This document shows positions 11,469 to 24,000 of a DNA stretch of 64,000 bases, in pieces (the stretch's first letter is position 1; every line of letters starts with the position of its first letter). Position numbers and translations under genes: made by a program. Origin of the DNA: Strigamia acuminata (Eukaryota; Arthropoda; Chilopoda; Geophilomorpha; Linotaeniidae); contig OX442324.1 in NCBI GenBank assembly GCA_949358305.1, positions 8,529,601 to 8,593,600 of the forward strand, read 5' to 3'. The notes under the pieces were generated by a model. It was given only the letters and a program-made list of their open reading frames with translations, was not told the DNA's origin and searched no databases.

Positions 11469-12390
11469 TTATGAATTCCAAATGTTTTCAGTTGTTTAAA
11501 TTAAAAATAACCAAGTTTATTTATATTTGAGATTCCAAGTACGAATAGAAAATCCGTTCGAAATATGGCAAAGACATTTCTCGCTGCTGCTTTGCCTAGC
11601 AACCAAAAGCGCCGTGTTCTGCCGTGAAGCCGTCGAGTCTAGTTTGATTTGTTTGTTTCGGTAATTGTTAAATAATAGTTTAATTCATCGAGGATTTGGA
11701 ATAAGAAGTCCAAATAATCTTATTGATTTGATTGCAAATATTTAATTAATCTACGTGAAATTAATATTTTTATTGAAAAGCTTTATAGAAATTTAATTCA
11801 CCATCTTCCATGAAGATTCGTGTCATTTTAAAATAGAGATTGATTATCTTTAACGTTGTTACGTCATAATTAAGGTGCTCACAAAAATATTATCACCGTG
11901 TTAAAATTTACCCAATTGTTGTGTTGGCAATGATAATGACGAGGAATTACAATGAAATCATGTTTATTATTAAATAATATTTCTATTTACACTGCTACGC
12001 AGTAATATTTTACTAAAATATTGAAATTTCTGGCATTTGTAGATATTTTACTTTTTTTACTTACACAAAATTATTATCACTCCTAGTAAAAATTGCAGAT
12101 TTATACATTTTCAATATCCTGTGATACCTCCCTTATGTTCAATTAGTCTATAAATTCAATCTTTCATTTCATCAATTAGTTTTGAAAGAACCATTTGATC
12201 AATTTCTTCCCACCAATGTTGCCTTGAATAAATGGATGGGAGCATTACCTGTTGAAAGATGGCCTTTTGTCCAGCAATTCTTATCATGCAGGGCTTTAAA
12301 TGGGAATTAAACACAGCTTAATACGTATCGGAATACATCCTACCAGAAATAAAGACAAGGGTGGTGTTTCTCTTACAGCGGAATGCACAA
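11469..12390. other. AT-rich intergenic or intronic DNA
   Basis: No gene recognised. A short conserved-looking minus reading frame near 12180-12280 was examined but not identified. Confidence 0.4.
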
Positions 12391-12960
12391 CGGTATTGTG
12401 GTACCATTGGTACGGTATTGTGGTACCATTGGCACGGTATTGTGATACCATTGGTACGGTATTGTGGTACCATTGGCACGGTATTGTGATACCATTGGTA
12501 CGGTATTGTGGTACCATTGGTACGGTATTGTGGTACCATTAGTACGGTATTGTGGTGCCTTTGGTACGGTATTGTGGTACCATTGGTACGGTATTGTGGT
12601 GCCTTTGGTACGGTATTGTGGTACCATTGGTACCATTGGTACCACAATACCGTACCAAAATACCAAAATACTGTTGTTTATTTACTTTATTTTAAGATTA
12701 TTAGGCCTTGGTACCATTGATACCAAAACATTTGGTACCAATGGTACCAAAATACCAAAATACTTTTTTTATTTACTTTATTTAAGATTATTAGGCCTTG
12801 GTACCATTGGTACCAAAACATATTAGATACCATTGATACCAAAACATATTAGATACCATTGATACCAAAACATATTAGATACCATTGATACCAAAACATA
12901 TTAGATACCATTGATACCAAAACATATTTGGTACCAATGATACCAAAATACCAAAATACT
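12391..12960. repeat. Self-complementary minisatellite based on GGTACCA
   Basis: 12395-12640 is a 22-bp tandem array built from GGTATTGTGGTACCATTGG-type units. 12640-12960 continues in inverted sense with 26-bp units (ACCATTGATACCAAAACAT). Unit sub-words are palindromic (GGTACC), so the array can fold on itself. It gives spurious repeat ORFs in several frames. Similar edge words occur in the 4800-5690 block. Confidence 0.8.
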
Positions 12961-13344
12961 GTTGTTTATTTACTTTATTTTAGGATTATTAGGCTTAATA
13001 AAACCTGATGTTTTATGAAAACCTGGTGTATTGCTCTACTTTTCCGTATCACTACACCAGTGAAAAGGCCTCAAAAAGTGGGGGATTTTTCTTTTTTCTT
13101 AAGCTCAGACAGAGTATAGTTCCTATATTCATATTCTGCGGTCACTTAAAATCTTGGGTGGGCTGCTTTCTTTCAATATTACCTTGTAAATCATTCATTT
13201 TGCTGCTTCTATCACAGTACATGTTTGTTGCTGCTCTTGCGATGATTTCTCCTGCGATGATTGCTCCTGATAAATAATCAGTGTTATATTTTATATTTTC
13301 CTGGGAAACAGTATACTAGTATTAATAACAAACTATTTTTTCAG
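12961..13344. other. Upstream intron of MON2 (inferred)
   Basis: No exon recognised. It ends in a polypyrimidine stretch and TTTTTTCAG, the acceptor of the first visible MON2 exon. Confidence 0.5.
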
Positions 13345-13507
13345 ATTTGCAGCATCAGATTTTCAGAAAATGTCAACTATTTTTCAAAATGCTATAGCTA
13401 TTCCAGTTTATGATGTGATATCAACATTTACTTTACCTGCTTTGACTGAAATTTCATTAACACCGTTACAAGAATGTATATTGCAAACAATGGACGAATT
13501 ATTTAAA
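13345..13507 (+). CDS. MON2: MON2 exon (C-terminal region), first visible
   Basis: Acceptor TTTTTTCAG precedes 13345 and donor GTAAAAG follows 13507. One base completes a split codon, then the frame reads through FQKMSTIFQNAIAIPV and ends ISLTPLQECILQTMDELFK. This matches the part of MON2 where animal proteins have an L-P-x-x-T-E-x-x-L-T-P-L-Q-E pattern. MON2 is a large HEAT-repeat scaffold at the trans-Golgi and endosomes that works with Dopey proteins and P4-ATPases in retrograde transport. The phase joins the next exon exactly. The family call rests on all five exons in order, from memory of the protein. Confidence 0.8.
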
Positions 13508-13557
13508 GTAAAAGTATTATTTCTAAATAGAAAAGAAATTAATTATATATATTATAG

Positions 13558-13701
13558 AAAATTACATCATCTGATGATAATAATTGTAACATGTTGCCAT
13601 TATGGTTTAATCAACTACTAATATTTGTAAAATATTCTTGTTGTGCTCCCACATTTGGAAAATTTGCAGAAATAGTAATAACTCCAACGAAAATTAATAC
13701 T
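13558..13701 (+). CDS. MON2: MON2 exon, second visible
   Basis: Acceptor ATTATAG, donor GTAAATAC, 48 complete codons (phase 0 to 0). It reads LPLWFNQLLIFVKYSCCAP and then a PTKIN segment, matching the MON2 FNQLL-F-V stretch that follows the first exon. The 50-bp intron before it and 66-bp intron after it are very short, in sharp contrast to the next intron of 27 kb. Confidence 0.82.
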
Positions 13702-13767
13702 GTAAATACACATTTCTAATTTATTTTGAGAAAACAGATACTAAATTATTTTAATTGAATATTTTAG

Positions 13768-13896
13768 AGAGATTTTACAACAATGAACTTTGTACCATTA
13801 GCAGAAAAATCATTGGAAATGGTTACACAAGCATACCAGCAAACAGCCAGTCACCCGTGTGTTGTATCAGCTCATGTGTTAGAAAATATAATTAAG
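13768..13896 (+). CDS. MON2: MON2 exon, third visible
   Basis: Acceptor ATTTTAG, donor GTAATG, 43 codons in phase 0. It contains MNFVPLAEKSLEMVTQAYQQ and ends HVLENIIK, close to the MON2 stretch N-Y-V-P-F-x-E...LYQ-T-A...V-L-x-x-I-I-K. The donor opens an intron of 27,062 bp filled with nested LTR elements. Confidence 0.85.
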
Positions 13897-15086
13897 GTAA
13901 TGTTTTTGGGTGTGGACATCATCTCAAAGCCGTCCATCAATAAATATGTAGCCCCAGTTTCGAAGATTTCAATTCCGCACATCTCAAATCCGTGCATCTC
14001 AAATCTTCATGTCCCTGTTTTATGTAATACTTTGTCATGGCCAGGCCACATACCCTATATTTTTATTTAGAACCGTCCATCCTTACTTTTTCTATTTTTA
14101 TTATTTTCATTCTATTTTATTTTCACTGACTTACTTTTTCAAATGTATGTGCAAATAACACTGCGCATTTCATTATTTTCTACAATTGCTTTTCATTTCT
14201 ACCTTCCACCCCTTTTACCCCTGATCATAGTTGATCTAACCCAGCGGTCGGCAACTGGGTTTTACCTTTTAGAACTAGCTAGAGAACGTTACCCACCTTT
14301 TCTTTTCGCACCCTCACAAGCGCAACTTCATGTTTAAATAGCCTAATTGTGCCTCTTATAAGCCTGCCTTTTATTGAACATGCCTGTGGACATTCTTCAA
14401 CCCCTGCGTTAAGAATTATACATGCGCAATTTACTTATTTTACTATAACACACCAACGTGCGTACGATTTCTGTCTAATATACTAGTAAATGATGTGAGT
14501 CACCGCGAGCTTGGATTTCCTTCACCGTTAGATGTCCATATTTGACGATGGCTATATACAGGGAAATTCACAAACCTCTGCCCAATTATTTGCGCTACAT
14601 TCACCATCAAGCGTAAATTTTTTTCTAATTAATTAACTACATCTAAATTAATCGTGACAACTTAAATAATTAAACTTGCTTTCTAAGTTAATAAATATTT
14701 AAATTTAATTTTGCTCACAAATTAGCATAACTTGCAGTTTGTTCAAAAGTAATCAGGACAAAATACAAAATTATGTTAAAAGTCAAGTCTACTGAGTGGA
14801 TTTCAATCAAATTCTCAAAGAAAACATTTTACTGCTAAAATAATTGATAAATAAATTAAATAATTGTTTAAGTGATAATGTTATTATTATTACAATTTTT
14901 ATTGTTGGTAGAGCAATGCAACATGGTTTCAGCTTTCCTGTTTAATCTCATTAGTGAAAATTCTCTCTCCTTATCAAATTTTTCATTATTATGCTACATG
15001 TTTAATCCAAGATCCATCCTAACCTGAAACTGGATAAAGGATCAGCTAAACGTGTGAACTAATGATGCTGATGTCATACTCATATG
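13897..15086. other. Start of the 27-kb MON2 intron
   Basis: No gene seen. 14235-14260 holds CCAGCGGTCGGCAACTGGG, reminiscent of a hAT-type terminus, but no partner end was found. Otherwise AT-rich. Confidence 0.45.
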
Positions 15087-15233
15087 TGTCCATTGTTGCA
15101 TCTGTTGGCGAGAGAAAAACACACGAAAACACGCTTTTCAATTTTGGCGTCAACTTGGCCAACACGGCCGCCAGATTTATTTTATAGAAGACAAGCCAGT
15201 AAACAAGGTAGAACAAATCATATACGATATATG
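15087..15233 (-). repeat. 3' LTR of copia J, distal part
   Basis: Starts TGTCCATTG and is cut by element A at 15233. It continues on the far side of A (29331-29703). The pieces are joined by A's 5-bp duplication ATATG, giving an LTR of about 520 bp. Confidence 0.6.
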
Positions 15234-15778
15234 TGTAGGTCGGTAGCAGAGGAAAACGACCAAAAACCACTCGAAACGTCGAGTGCAGCGTGGCGAAAAC
15301 GTCGCAAAGGCGTCGCACTACTCGTGCGAACGTGTGGGCGACGTCGGAATCGAAAAACAAATAAAACGGCCGCGATATTCGCTTATACGCCGTGACAAAT
15401 GATAAACAAGTGCTTAAAAACATAAAACATATTTAATGAAAAGGGAATACTCACAAATGAGTCCATTACAGTGTGAAATGAAAAGGGCGAGAGCCAAAAC
15501 GATGGTCGCCGCCATATTGGAAGGTGATAAGTACACTGACGACACCTGGTGTCGTGAATTGGCGTTACGGAATTGAGAAATTCCGTAAAGCTTAACAAAG
15601 CATTAAGACCTGCATGATACTTCATGCAAAAACACAACAAGTGTATATAAATACGGGAAAAGATAAACAATATCGAATATTAAATGAAATGTGGAAATAC
15701 ATCGAGATAAATGAAATAAACAGTTCAAATGTGATCCTATATCACATCGATAATATCTCACGGTCCTATAGACCAACA
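15234..15778 (-). repeat. 3' LTR of copia A
   Basis: On the coding strand it runs TGTTGGTC...CTACA. The polypurine tract (complement of CCCCCTTTCG, 15782-15791) abuts its start. It contains a perfect hairpin ACGACACCTGGTGTCGT near 15538-15554. Confidence 0.93.
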
Positions 15779-15871
15779 ATTCCCCCTTTCGATGGAAATA
15801 GGATCAGGGGGAAAAGAAATACGGTTACTGGAATTACAGTAGATAATAATCGAAAATAAACCAAAAGTCGA

Positions 15872-15940
15872 ATCGCCGAGCCGGGTACTGTTATTGAAAA
15901 CGCCACGTAGGCCCGAATATTCCCGCAGAAACTTGGCGAT
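15872..15940 (-). promoter_or_regulatory. Stem-loop downstream of pol, copia A
   Basis: ATCGCCGAG (15872-15880) pairs with CTTGGCGAT (15932-15940) around a 51-nt loop. The loop shares CCGGGTACTGTTA and GCCCGAAnATTCCC with element B, while the stem bases differ but still pair. It lies between the pol stop and the polypurine tract. Confidence 0.65.
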
Positions 15941-15982
15941 CCTCAAAGTCGGGTAAATAACGAAAGAATGTCACGATAAAGT

Positions 15983-18900
15983 CTAAAGTCGGAACACACG
16001 AGAGATCAACGACTGAAGACGCTCTGAGCTGAGCCACTTAGTGAAGATGTCTGCGACGTTGTGCTCGCTGGACACTTTTCGGAGATCAAAACAGCCTGCT
16101 GTATACCATTCCCTAAGCCAGTGATACTTGACGCGGATATGCTTCGTCTTCGAGTTTTCCACGTCGTTGGATGTGAATTGTATGCTGGCTAGGGCATCGG
16201 AATAAATAATCGGACGAGACAGGCGGTTTAGAATCGGGAATTCGGTGAAGATGTTATCGAGCCAAAAGGTTTCCTTCACGCATTCAACTAGGGCGATGAA
16301 CTCCGCTTCCATAGTTGAACACGCGACAGTCGATTGTTTGCGGCACGACCAGCCAATTGGCACATTCCCGATATATGTTATGAAGCCGCCGAAACTTAAA
16401 GATGTCGCCAGGTCGCTAGCCCACGAGGCATCCACATAAGCCCATAACTGACTCGATACACAGTTGGAAAGTTCGATGCAATAGTCCGAAGTATTGGCTA
16501 CATATTGGAGAACTTGCAGAAGGGCACGAATGTGGGTGTTATCGTAGCAGGTGTTAAATTGAGATAGCGAGATGACGGAAAATAAGATGTCGGGGCGCGT
16601 TTGTAATGCCAGAAACAGCAGTGACCCGATGAGTAAGCGGTAGGGAAAATCGATCAGGTCCTCTGTCGATGCTCGAACTAATGTGGTTCCGGGTGTTACT
16701 GGCACTTTAACGAGTCGATTGGTCGATGTCCCGTATTTCTGAACGAGTTTAGCGATGTACGCACGTTGAGAGATATAAGTGCGTCCCATCTCGCGGATAA
16801 ACTCAACACCTAACAGTTTGGTAATTGGGCCGAGATTGACTATGTCGAATTTCGAGGTGATAAGTCGAATAATTCGGTCCAAAACACTGTCGGCTGCGTA
16901 GAAAAGAACAATATCATCGACGTAGACTAACATGACTGCGCAATTGCCGTAGATGTACACGCAGTTGCAAGCAGGCATTTTTCGGAATCCGAGGGCTCGA
17001 AGTGCTTCGTCCAGTTTCAAATACCACTGTCGACCTGACTGGTGGAGTCCGTAAAGAGATTTCACGAGTAACCAAACGTTGTCGGGGTGATTACAGGTGG
17101 CACCTGCCGGGATGCGCATGTAGACCTTGTGCTCGAGATCCCCGTACAGGTATGCACATTTGATGTCGAGATGTGCATCTTTCCATCCTCGTAGCACTAC
17201 CAAAAGGCAAAAGAATAGACGAATGAGGACGAAATTCACAACCGGACTGAAAACTTCGTCGTAATCGATTCCGAAAGTTTGACGAAAGCCTTGGGCGACA
17301 AGTCGAGCACGATATCGAGTAATCTTGCCGGTCGCATCTGATTTGAGTTTAAAAATCCATTTACAACCCAGGATTGTCGTATCGGGCGGTTTCGGCATTT
17401 CGACATAAATTTCCCGCTCTTTAAAAGTTCTTAACTCTTCATCGATGGCTTCACGCCACTTTAGAGCGTCGTCAAATTTGGGGATTTCCGCATACGATGA
17501 CGGTTCGGTGCGACAGAGATGAGCGGCATGTCGAGCTGGAGGAATCAATGGTAGTGTATGCTCCATATTGCCGAAAAAGAATAACTCGGGGTCGTAAGGG
17601 AGATTGTTCATAACACAGAACTCTTCGACGTCTCTGCGAGATCGAAGTCGAAGGCCGGGTTCGGGAAAATAGTAGACGTCGATATCTATCGAACCTGGCT
17701 GTTGGTCTTTGCGTAGATGTTCTTCGCGTATCCATTTACGGAATACTGTAATTCCGCCGACATAACGCCAATAGAATGATGTCTTGCCGGCAGAAGGAGC
17801 TGCAACATGTGTTGTGCCAGGAGGCAATGGAGACATTTGCCCCTGATCAAAGATAGGCATTGTGTGCTGTAAAATGTTCGGACCGGCTTTCCTACGTAAC
17901 GTGATGAAACGATTTGGGGAAGTCGGTGGTGAAAGGCCAGGAGAACTGGCATTGGATGTTTCCGGTGACGCATGGGCAGACTGATTCGGTTGCAATTCTT
18001 CCGCGTCCGGTTGAACCGCAAATTCCTCGATCTGCTCAGCGTCGTCGTCGGTGTCCTGCCCTTCAGCTATTTGTTCATGTTCCTCATTAGTAATCGGATG
18101 TGATACAGAACCACGGGCTGGAGTTGGCAATGTCGATGCGCAAAGTTCCAACAATTGTCGTTCCGGCGTTGATGGTGGTGGAATATGAACAATCTGCATA
18201 GGTGGCGTCTTTGATTTGGAAGCCGACTTGGATACAGATTTTTCTTCCGATATCGAATTCTCGTCATCTGATGCTGGTTTGATCGACCAGTTTGCATATT
18301 CGATGGTGTCGTTGAATGACACTCTTTGTTGCTCGTTGTTGGGTTCATAAAAGGATTCATTGTTGCCATTTGGTACATTGCGTAGCGATTTGCGATACGA
18401 TTGATGCTCGTCTATACGGACGTGGGCTGATTCGGTGACTTTATTATCAATTGGATTCCAAATTCTATAGCCACGAGTTGCAACCGCGTACCCAACGAGG
18501 TATCCTTTCCATGCGCGTGGCTCAAGCTTTTTACGGCCTGGCGCCGTGTAGTGGACCCAACATTTAGATCCGATCTTTCGTAAGTGTCGTAAAGATAATG
18601 CTCGTTCACGCCAAAGTACATAGGGGACTTGATTCTTTAAACGTGAATGAGGACTTCTATTCTTGATGTAAGCGAAGGTTACAGCGAGCTCTGCCCATAA
18701 ACCGGCCGGAAGTTTGGTTTCTTCATGAATCGCGCGGATGTTGTCAGCCATCGTTCTATTAATGCGCTCGGCCGTCCCGTTCATCTGTGGGCTTGATGGG
18801 TTCGTTCGCTGCCTTTGGATCCCTTTGTCCTTCAAATAGCGCTCGAATTCGTTGGACAAGAATTCGCCGCCACGATCTGTGCGAATGGCTTTGATCGTTG

Positions 18901-20375
18901 TATTCGCAACCCGTTCGACTCTAGCGGCAAAGTCTTTAAAGCATTCGAAGACTTGGGATTTCTGCGCTAATGGGGTGATCCAAGTATATCTGGTGGCGTC
19001 ATCGATGATTGTTAGAACATAACGAGCTCCACCGAAAGATGTTGCAGGATCCGGGCCCCACACGTCCATGTGCAGGAGGTCGAGTGCTTTGGTAGTACTC
19101 GGGTGAAGGTCCGGTTTGTGGGAAATCTTAATCGATTTTGCAAGACGGCAGTCATTGCAAGCGAGTTCTTGTTTTACTTCTCCCGGTTCCATTCCGTATA
19201 CTTGGTCGTTATTCGCCAACAGGCGCATTGCATTTGTGTGCAAATGCCCTAACCTGCTATGCCATAGCCCCGTAGCGTCCTTTACGGTTGCAGGATTAGC
19301 AATTACCTTCTTTGGTGACTTAGAAGGATTGCTAGGAGGAGGAGGTATGGCAAGAGGAGTATTAGGTAATGGCGTTGTCGGAATGGATTGGAGAACGTTG
19401 GAATAGGATTGGACAGGAGGATCAGGCTGGATATTTGTGGATTTAGGGGAAATTTGAGACTGGATGGGATTAATGATCTGATTCGGAATTTGCTTCGGAA
19501 TTGGTGGCATTTCTATGCGAAAATCCGTGTTGTCTCCTTGTTTCGATTTCCCCTTTTTCGGTTTCGGAATGTTCTCAAAATCCACTTCTGTGGTGACATA
19601 AGTCAGCGCCGGCGTTTGCTGAACGGGTGTCGGAATTACCGTCGACACTGGAGTCGAAATCGCCGCAGACACAGAAGGAGTCGAACACAAACCGTCCACA
19701 TAATATAATCCTGCCTTCTCCTTTGCCCGAAGAATAGAACTTTGAATGTCCGATTGGTAGATGTTGACCTCACCATTATAGAAGTGTATGTGATGACGTG
19801 TTTTATCGATTTTGGAAACCGAAATCAAATTTGCTTCGAAGTTCGGTGCAAAAAGTACGTTCGTCAAATTCACAATACAATTGCAATCATCTATTCTTGT
19901 GAGCAGTCGGACATTTCCTTTTCCAGTCACCTTGGACTTGCCTTGTCCGAGTTCGATGTCGAAAGGCACGATGTCAACAAAATCCGTAAACCAAGCCCGA
20001 ACGTATGAAACGTGGTCCGTCGCGCCACAGTCGACAATCCATTCGTTGGATTGCATGAAATGGGCAACTGGGCGCGCTGGAGCTTGCGGGGCACTGGCGA
20101 AGAATGTCCCTTCTCGGGTTGGACGAGAACAACCTCGCGGACGCGTATCATCTGGTTTTGGCGCAGAATTTTTGCTACGCTTCTTGCTCTTGCTTCGAGA
20201 GCGTTGGAAAGAAGTCGATGCCTGATTACTCTTGTCGCGTGGAGGAAATGGGCACTTGTTGGCATAATGCACCATCTCATTGCAGTTGAAACATTTAATT
20301 TCCGATAACGGTCGACGAGGACGTGAATTCTTCCGGGATTGTTGGCCTTTTACAGACGAATGCACAGAAGACGAG
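15983..20375 (-). CDS. Copia A polyprotein, part 2: zinc knuckle to RNase H
   Basis: About 1460 codons continuing gag after the B insertion. The CCHC knuckle is CFNCNEMVHYANKCP (20247-20295). The protease active site is DCGA (about 20011-20044) rather than the usual DSGA. The pre-integrase finger is WHSRLGHLH (19219-19268) with a later CNDC pair. Integrase Asp (LLHMDVWG, 19056-19079), Asp (RTDRGGEF, 18861-18884) and Glu (NGTAERINRT, 18750-18784) are present. An MBD-like module is at 17562-17776. RT has YVDD (16913-16931). RNase H has TMEAEF (16299-16318) and ends near 15983. It encodes virion proteins and replication enzymes of a copia retrotransposon. No internal stop. The part upstream of 20375 lies at 27231-27841. 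Confidence 0.93.
17562..17776 (-). other. MBD-like module in copia A polyprotein
   Basis: Reads W-I-R-E-E-H-L-R-K..., then DVYYFPEPGLRLRS, then PELFFFGNME. Relative to the first Trp, the Arg at +7, and the Asp, Tyr and Arg of the DVY...RS block correspond to the methyl-CpG-contacting Arg, Asp, Tyr and Arg of animal MBDs. It has one extra residue before DVY compared with MeCP2. It lies between integrase and RT. Confidence 0.75.
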
Positions 20376-20380
20376 TGTAC

Positions 20381-20854
20381 TGTAGCAGAGGAGGAGGCGC
20401 TTGGCGGTCTGTACGACCGTGTGGAAGCGTGAATAACGCGAATGCGCGGCCGAAATGGCGGGCGCGCGACGTCGCCGCTAATGGCGAACAGAAAAGAGCT
20501 GCCGCACGTGGAAAACGTGCTTATCTGCAGCTAAACAACAACTAGGCAGTGTAAAAATAACATATATTTAATAAATAAAAGCAAAACTTACAATGGGAAT
20601 CCATTTGGATGAAAAGCAATGATAAAGCACTGCATACGTGCAGGCTGACATCTTGGATTTGTGAAAAGTACAAGTGACACCATCTGGTGTGGGAAAAGGT
20701 AAACTTATATAATACTAAGCTGCGGGCAGCATTATGCCCAATGCTAAATAATCAATTAAAGACTAAATAAATATAGGAAGCAGCTTGATGCTGGGAAAAA
20801 TACTAATAATATCCGTGATGAGTACGGAGGACTAGTTGGGATCGGAAAACAACA
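20381..20854 (-). repeat. 3' LTR of copia B
   Basis: On the coding strand it runs TGTTGTTTTCC...CTCTGCTACA. It is preceded by a polypurine tract complementary to TTTCCCCCTTCGATG (20856-20870). It contains the palindromic word ACACCATCTGGTGT near 20680. Confidence 0.95.
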
Positions 20855-20958
20855 ATTTCCCCCTTCGATGCCAAATAGTAAAAGCTAATCGAACATAAGT
20901 GGGGACAACTCGAAATGTAACTTTACATTATACAATAAAGGAAAATAAAAGGGCGAAC

Positions 20959-21023
20959 CATCAAGCCGGGTACTGTTAATACAATCGCTACGGAAGCCCG
21001 AAAATTCCCACTGGAACTTGATG
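20959..21023 (-). promoter_or_regulatory. Stem-loop downstream of pol, copia B
   Basis: CATCAAG (20959-20965) pairs perfectly with CTTGATG (21017-21023). The stem differs at several positions from that of element A, while loop words CCGGGTACTGTTA and GCCCGAAAATTCCC are conserved. It sits just after the pol stop. Confidence 0.68.
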
Positions 21024-21055
21024 ATCCTCGAAGTTGGGTAAATAAATAAGGAATG

Positions 21056-24000
21056 TCATGATAAGTTGAAGTTGAAGATCCGAGAGATTAGCAGACGTAG
21101 TTGTGTTGAGCTCAACCATTTGGTGAAGATGTCTGCTACATTCATTGGTCCAGAAATCTTTCTCAGTTCGAATGCACCTGCTGTGTACCATTCCCGAATC
21201 CAATGAAACTTCACTCGGATATGTTTCGTCTTACTATTCTCCACGTCATTTGAAGTGAATTGGATGGAAGAAAGTGCATCGGAAAACACTATTGGCTTTG
21301 TTGATCGATTCAACATCGGGACGGAACTATAGACATAGTCTAACCAATACAGCTCCCGGACGCACTCAACGAGGGCGACAAATTCCGCTTCCATCGTTGA
21401 GCACGCCACGCTGGTTTGTTTTCGGCAACTCCATCCGATGGGGACATTTCCAATGTATGCAATATATCCGCCGAAACTTAATGACGTGGTAATGTCCGTG
21501 GCCCAGGACGCATCAGTATATCCCCAAAGCTGTCCACTAGTGCAGTTTGAAAGTTCAATGGCATAATCAATGGTATTTCCCACATAGCGAACCACCTGCA
21601 TTAAAGCTTTGATGTGGGTGTGATCATAGCAGTTGTTGAACTGGGATAACAGGATAACTGAATATAGAATGTCAGGTCGTGTCCTCGACGCGAGGAAGAG
21701 AAGTGAGCCTATTAACGAACGGTATGGAAACTCGGACAAATTCTCTTTTGACCCTTTGACGAGCGTCGTCCCTGGAGTCACGGGCACTTTGATGAGTTTG
21801 TCGGGTGTGATCTCGAACTTCTTAAGGATCTTCTGAATGTATGACTTTTGAGAGATATAGATCCCTTTTGATGTGCGGATGAACTCAACGCCTAAGAGTT
21901 TCGAGATGGGACCCAAATTTACAATGTCAAATTTGGTACTGATGAGAGCGATTAGGTGAGTCAGGATGCCATCGGTTGCGTAAAATAAAACAATGTCATC
22001 GACATAGATGAGCATCACGGCAGAGGTCCCGTAGATGTATACGCAGTTGCACCCTGGTAATCTTCGAAAGCCTAAATCACGCAAGGTTTGGTCAAGCTTT
22101 TCAAACCATTGTCGCCCCGATTGGTGGAGTCCATAGAGCGACCTAATCAATAACCATACGTGATTTGGATTTGAACATGTTGCGCCAGCTGGAATACGCA
22201 TGTACACTTTATGTGCAAGATCGCCGTATAGGTACGCGCATTTGACGTCCAAATGCGCGTCCTTCCATCCTTTAAGGACAACTAACAGGCAGAAAAACAG
22301 GCGTATAAGAACGAAGTTGACAACAGGGCTGAAGACCTCATCATAGTCTACTCCTAACGTTTGACGAAAGCCCTGTGCCACTAATCTGGCGCGATATCTT
22401 GCAGGTTTGCCCTGAGAATCCTCCTTTAGTTTGAAGAGCCACTTGCATCCCAATATTGTCGTATTTTCCGGTTTTGGGACTTCTTCGTAGACGCCTCTTT
22501 TTGCAAAAGTGTCCAATTCTTCATTAATGGCTTCTTGCCATTTTGTCGCATCCGGAAACCTTACAGCCTCTGCGTAACTTGTGGGATCACGACGACAAAG
22601 GTGCACTCTGGGAAGTGGTGGTGGGAGATTCTCTAATTCGTATTCCATATTTCCAAAGTAAAATAATTCGGGATCATACGGAATGTTGTTCATGTGGCAG
22701 AATTCCTCAACCTCGCCTCTAGAACGTAGTCGGAGTCCTGCTTCAGGGAAATAATAAACGTCTGTTTTTAATTTGCCAGGTTCCTGCACTTTACGTAAAT
22801 GTTCCTCTCGTTTCCAGTGTCTGCACTCAGTATCTCCACCAATGTAACGCCATTTGTAAGCCGTTGCGGCACCAGTTGGAGGTGGACCATGGTGGGCTGC
22901 TTGATGGACTTGAGGTGCGTTCCCACGAGAGCCTCGACGAGCATTTACAAAACTCGGAGGTGAACCTGGTGGTGTTCCTGGCGGTGTATGGCTTGGAGTA
23001 TTGCCAGGAGTAATAACTGGACTCGGCACTGGTGTTATCACTGGAGTAATCAGTGGAGCTCGAATGGGAGATCCCGGAGGTGGAGTGACTGGCGGGGTCC
23101 GGTATTGAGCACCTTGCGGAGTTGAATCGTCAGAATCATAATCCGTATCATTTTCGTCTTCTGAATCCGAAAATTTGGGCCAATCGGTATACTGCAGACC
23201 GTCGTCAAATCTCACTTGTGGTCGAGAAGTTCGCTGCGTTTGGCGATTATGCGAGATTGATTGCGTTTGGTCCAAATCTGGTCCCATCCATGGGTCTTGT
23301 GGACCTCGGTAATGATTAGAGCGTCTATAAGATTGCCGCTCATCAATCTGGACATGGATCGACTCAATGACCTTGTTATCTGTTGGATTCCAGACGCGAT
23401 ATCCTCTTGTTGTCGTGGCGTATCCGACTAAAAAGCCCTCCCAAGCTCGAGGATCTAATTTGTCCCTGCCAGGTGCTGTATGGTGAACCCAGCACTTGGA
23501 ACCTAACTTCCGAAGGTGTCGGAGTGAAAGGGCACGTCGTCGCCATAAAATGTAGGGCACCTCATTTTTAAGACGAGAATGAGGGCATCGATTCTTTATA
23601 TACGAGAATGTCACTGCGAATTCCGCCCAAAGTTCATTTGGAAGACCAGTTTCATCTAATATGGCACGAGTGTAATCTGCCATTGTGCGGTTTATCCGCT
23701 CTGCTGTGCCATTCATAGCGGGACTATGGGGATTGGTCCGCTGGGCTTGAATTCCAGTTTCTTTCAGATATCTCTCAAATTCATTCGACATGAATTCTCC
23801 TCCTCGGTCAGTCCGGATGGCCTTAACCCGTTTGTTAGTCACTCGCTCTATTCGTGTGACATAATCCTTGAAAAGTCCAAATACTTGGGATTTCTGGGCC
23901 ATCGGAAATATCCAGGCGTAGCGCGTGGCATCATCTATTATAGTTAGTACGTAACGCGCGCCCCCGTAGGAAGTCGTTCTTGAAGCTCCCCACACGTCCA

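Noticed and set aside
12180-12290. Additional MON2 or other host exon on the minus strand
   Set aside because: A short frame without clear splice sites or a recognisable family.
12296-12826. Repeat proteins of 70-120 residues on both strands
   Set aside because: Produced by a self-complementary 22-bp minisatellite.
14235-14260. hAT element terminus
   Set aside because: Only one end-like sequence; no partner or 8-bp duplication found.
17472-20308. Overlapping plus and minus ORFs within copia A, and the like in B, E and F
   Set aside because: Out-of-frame shadows of intact polyproteins.
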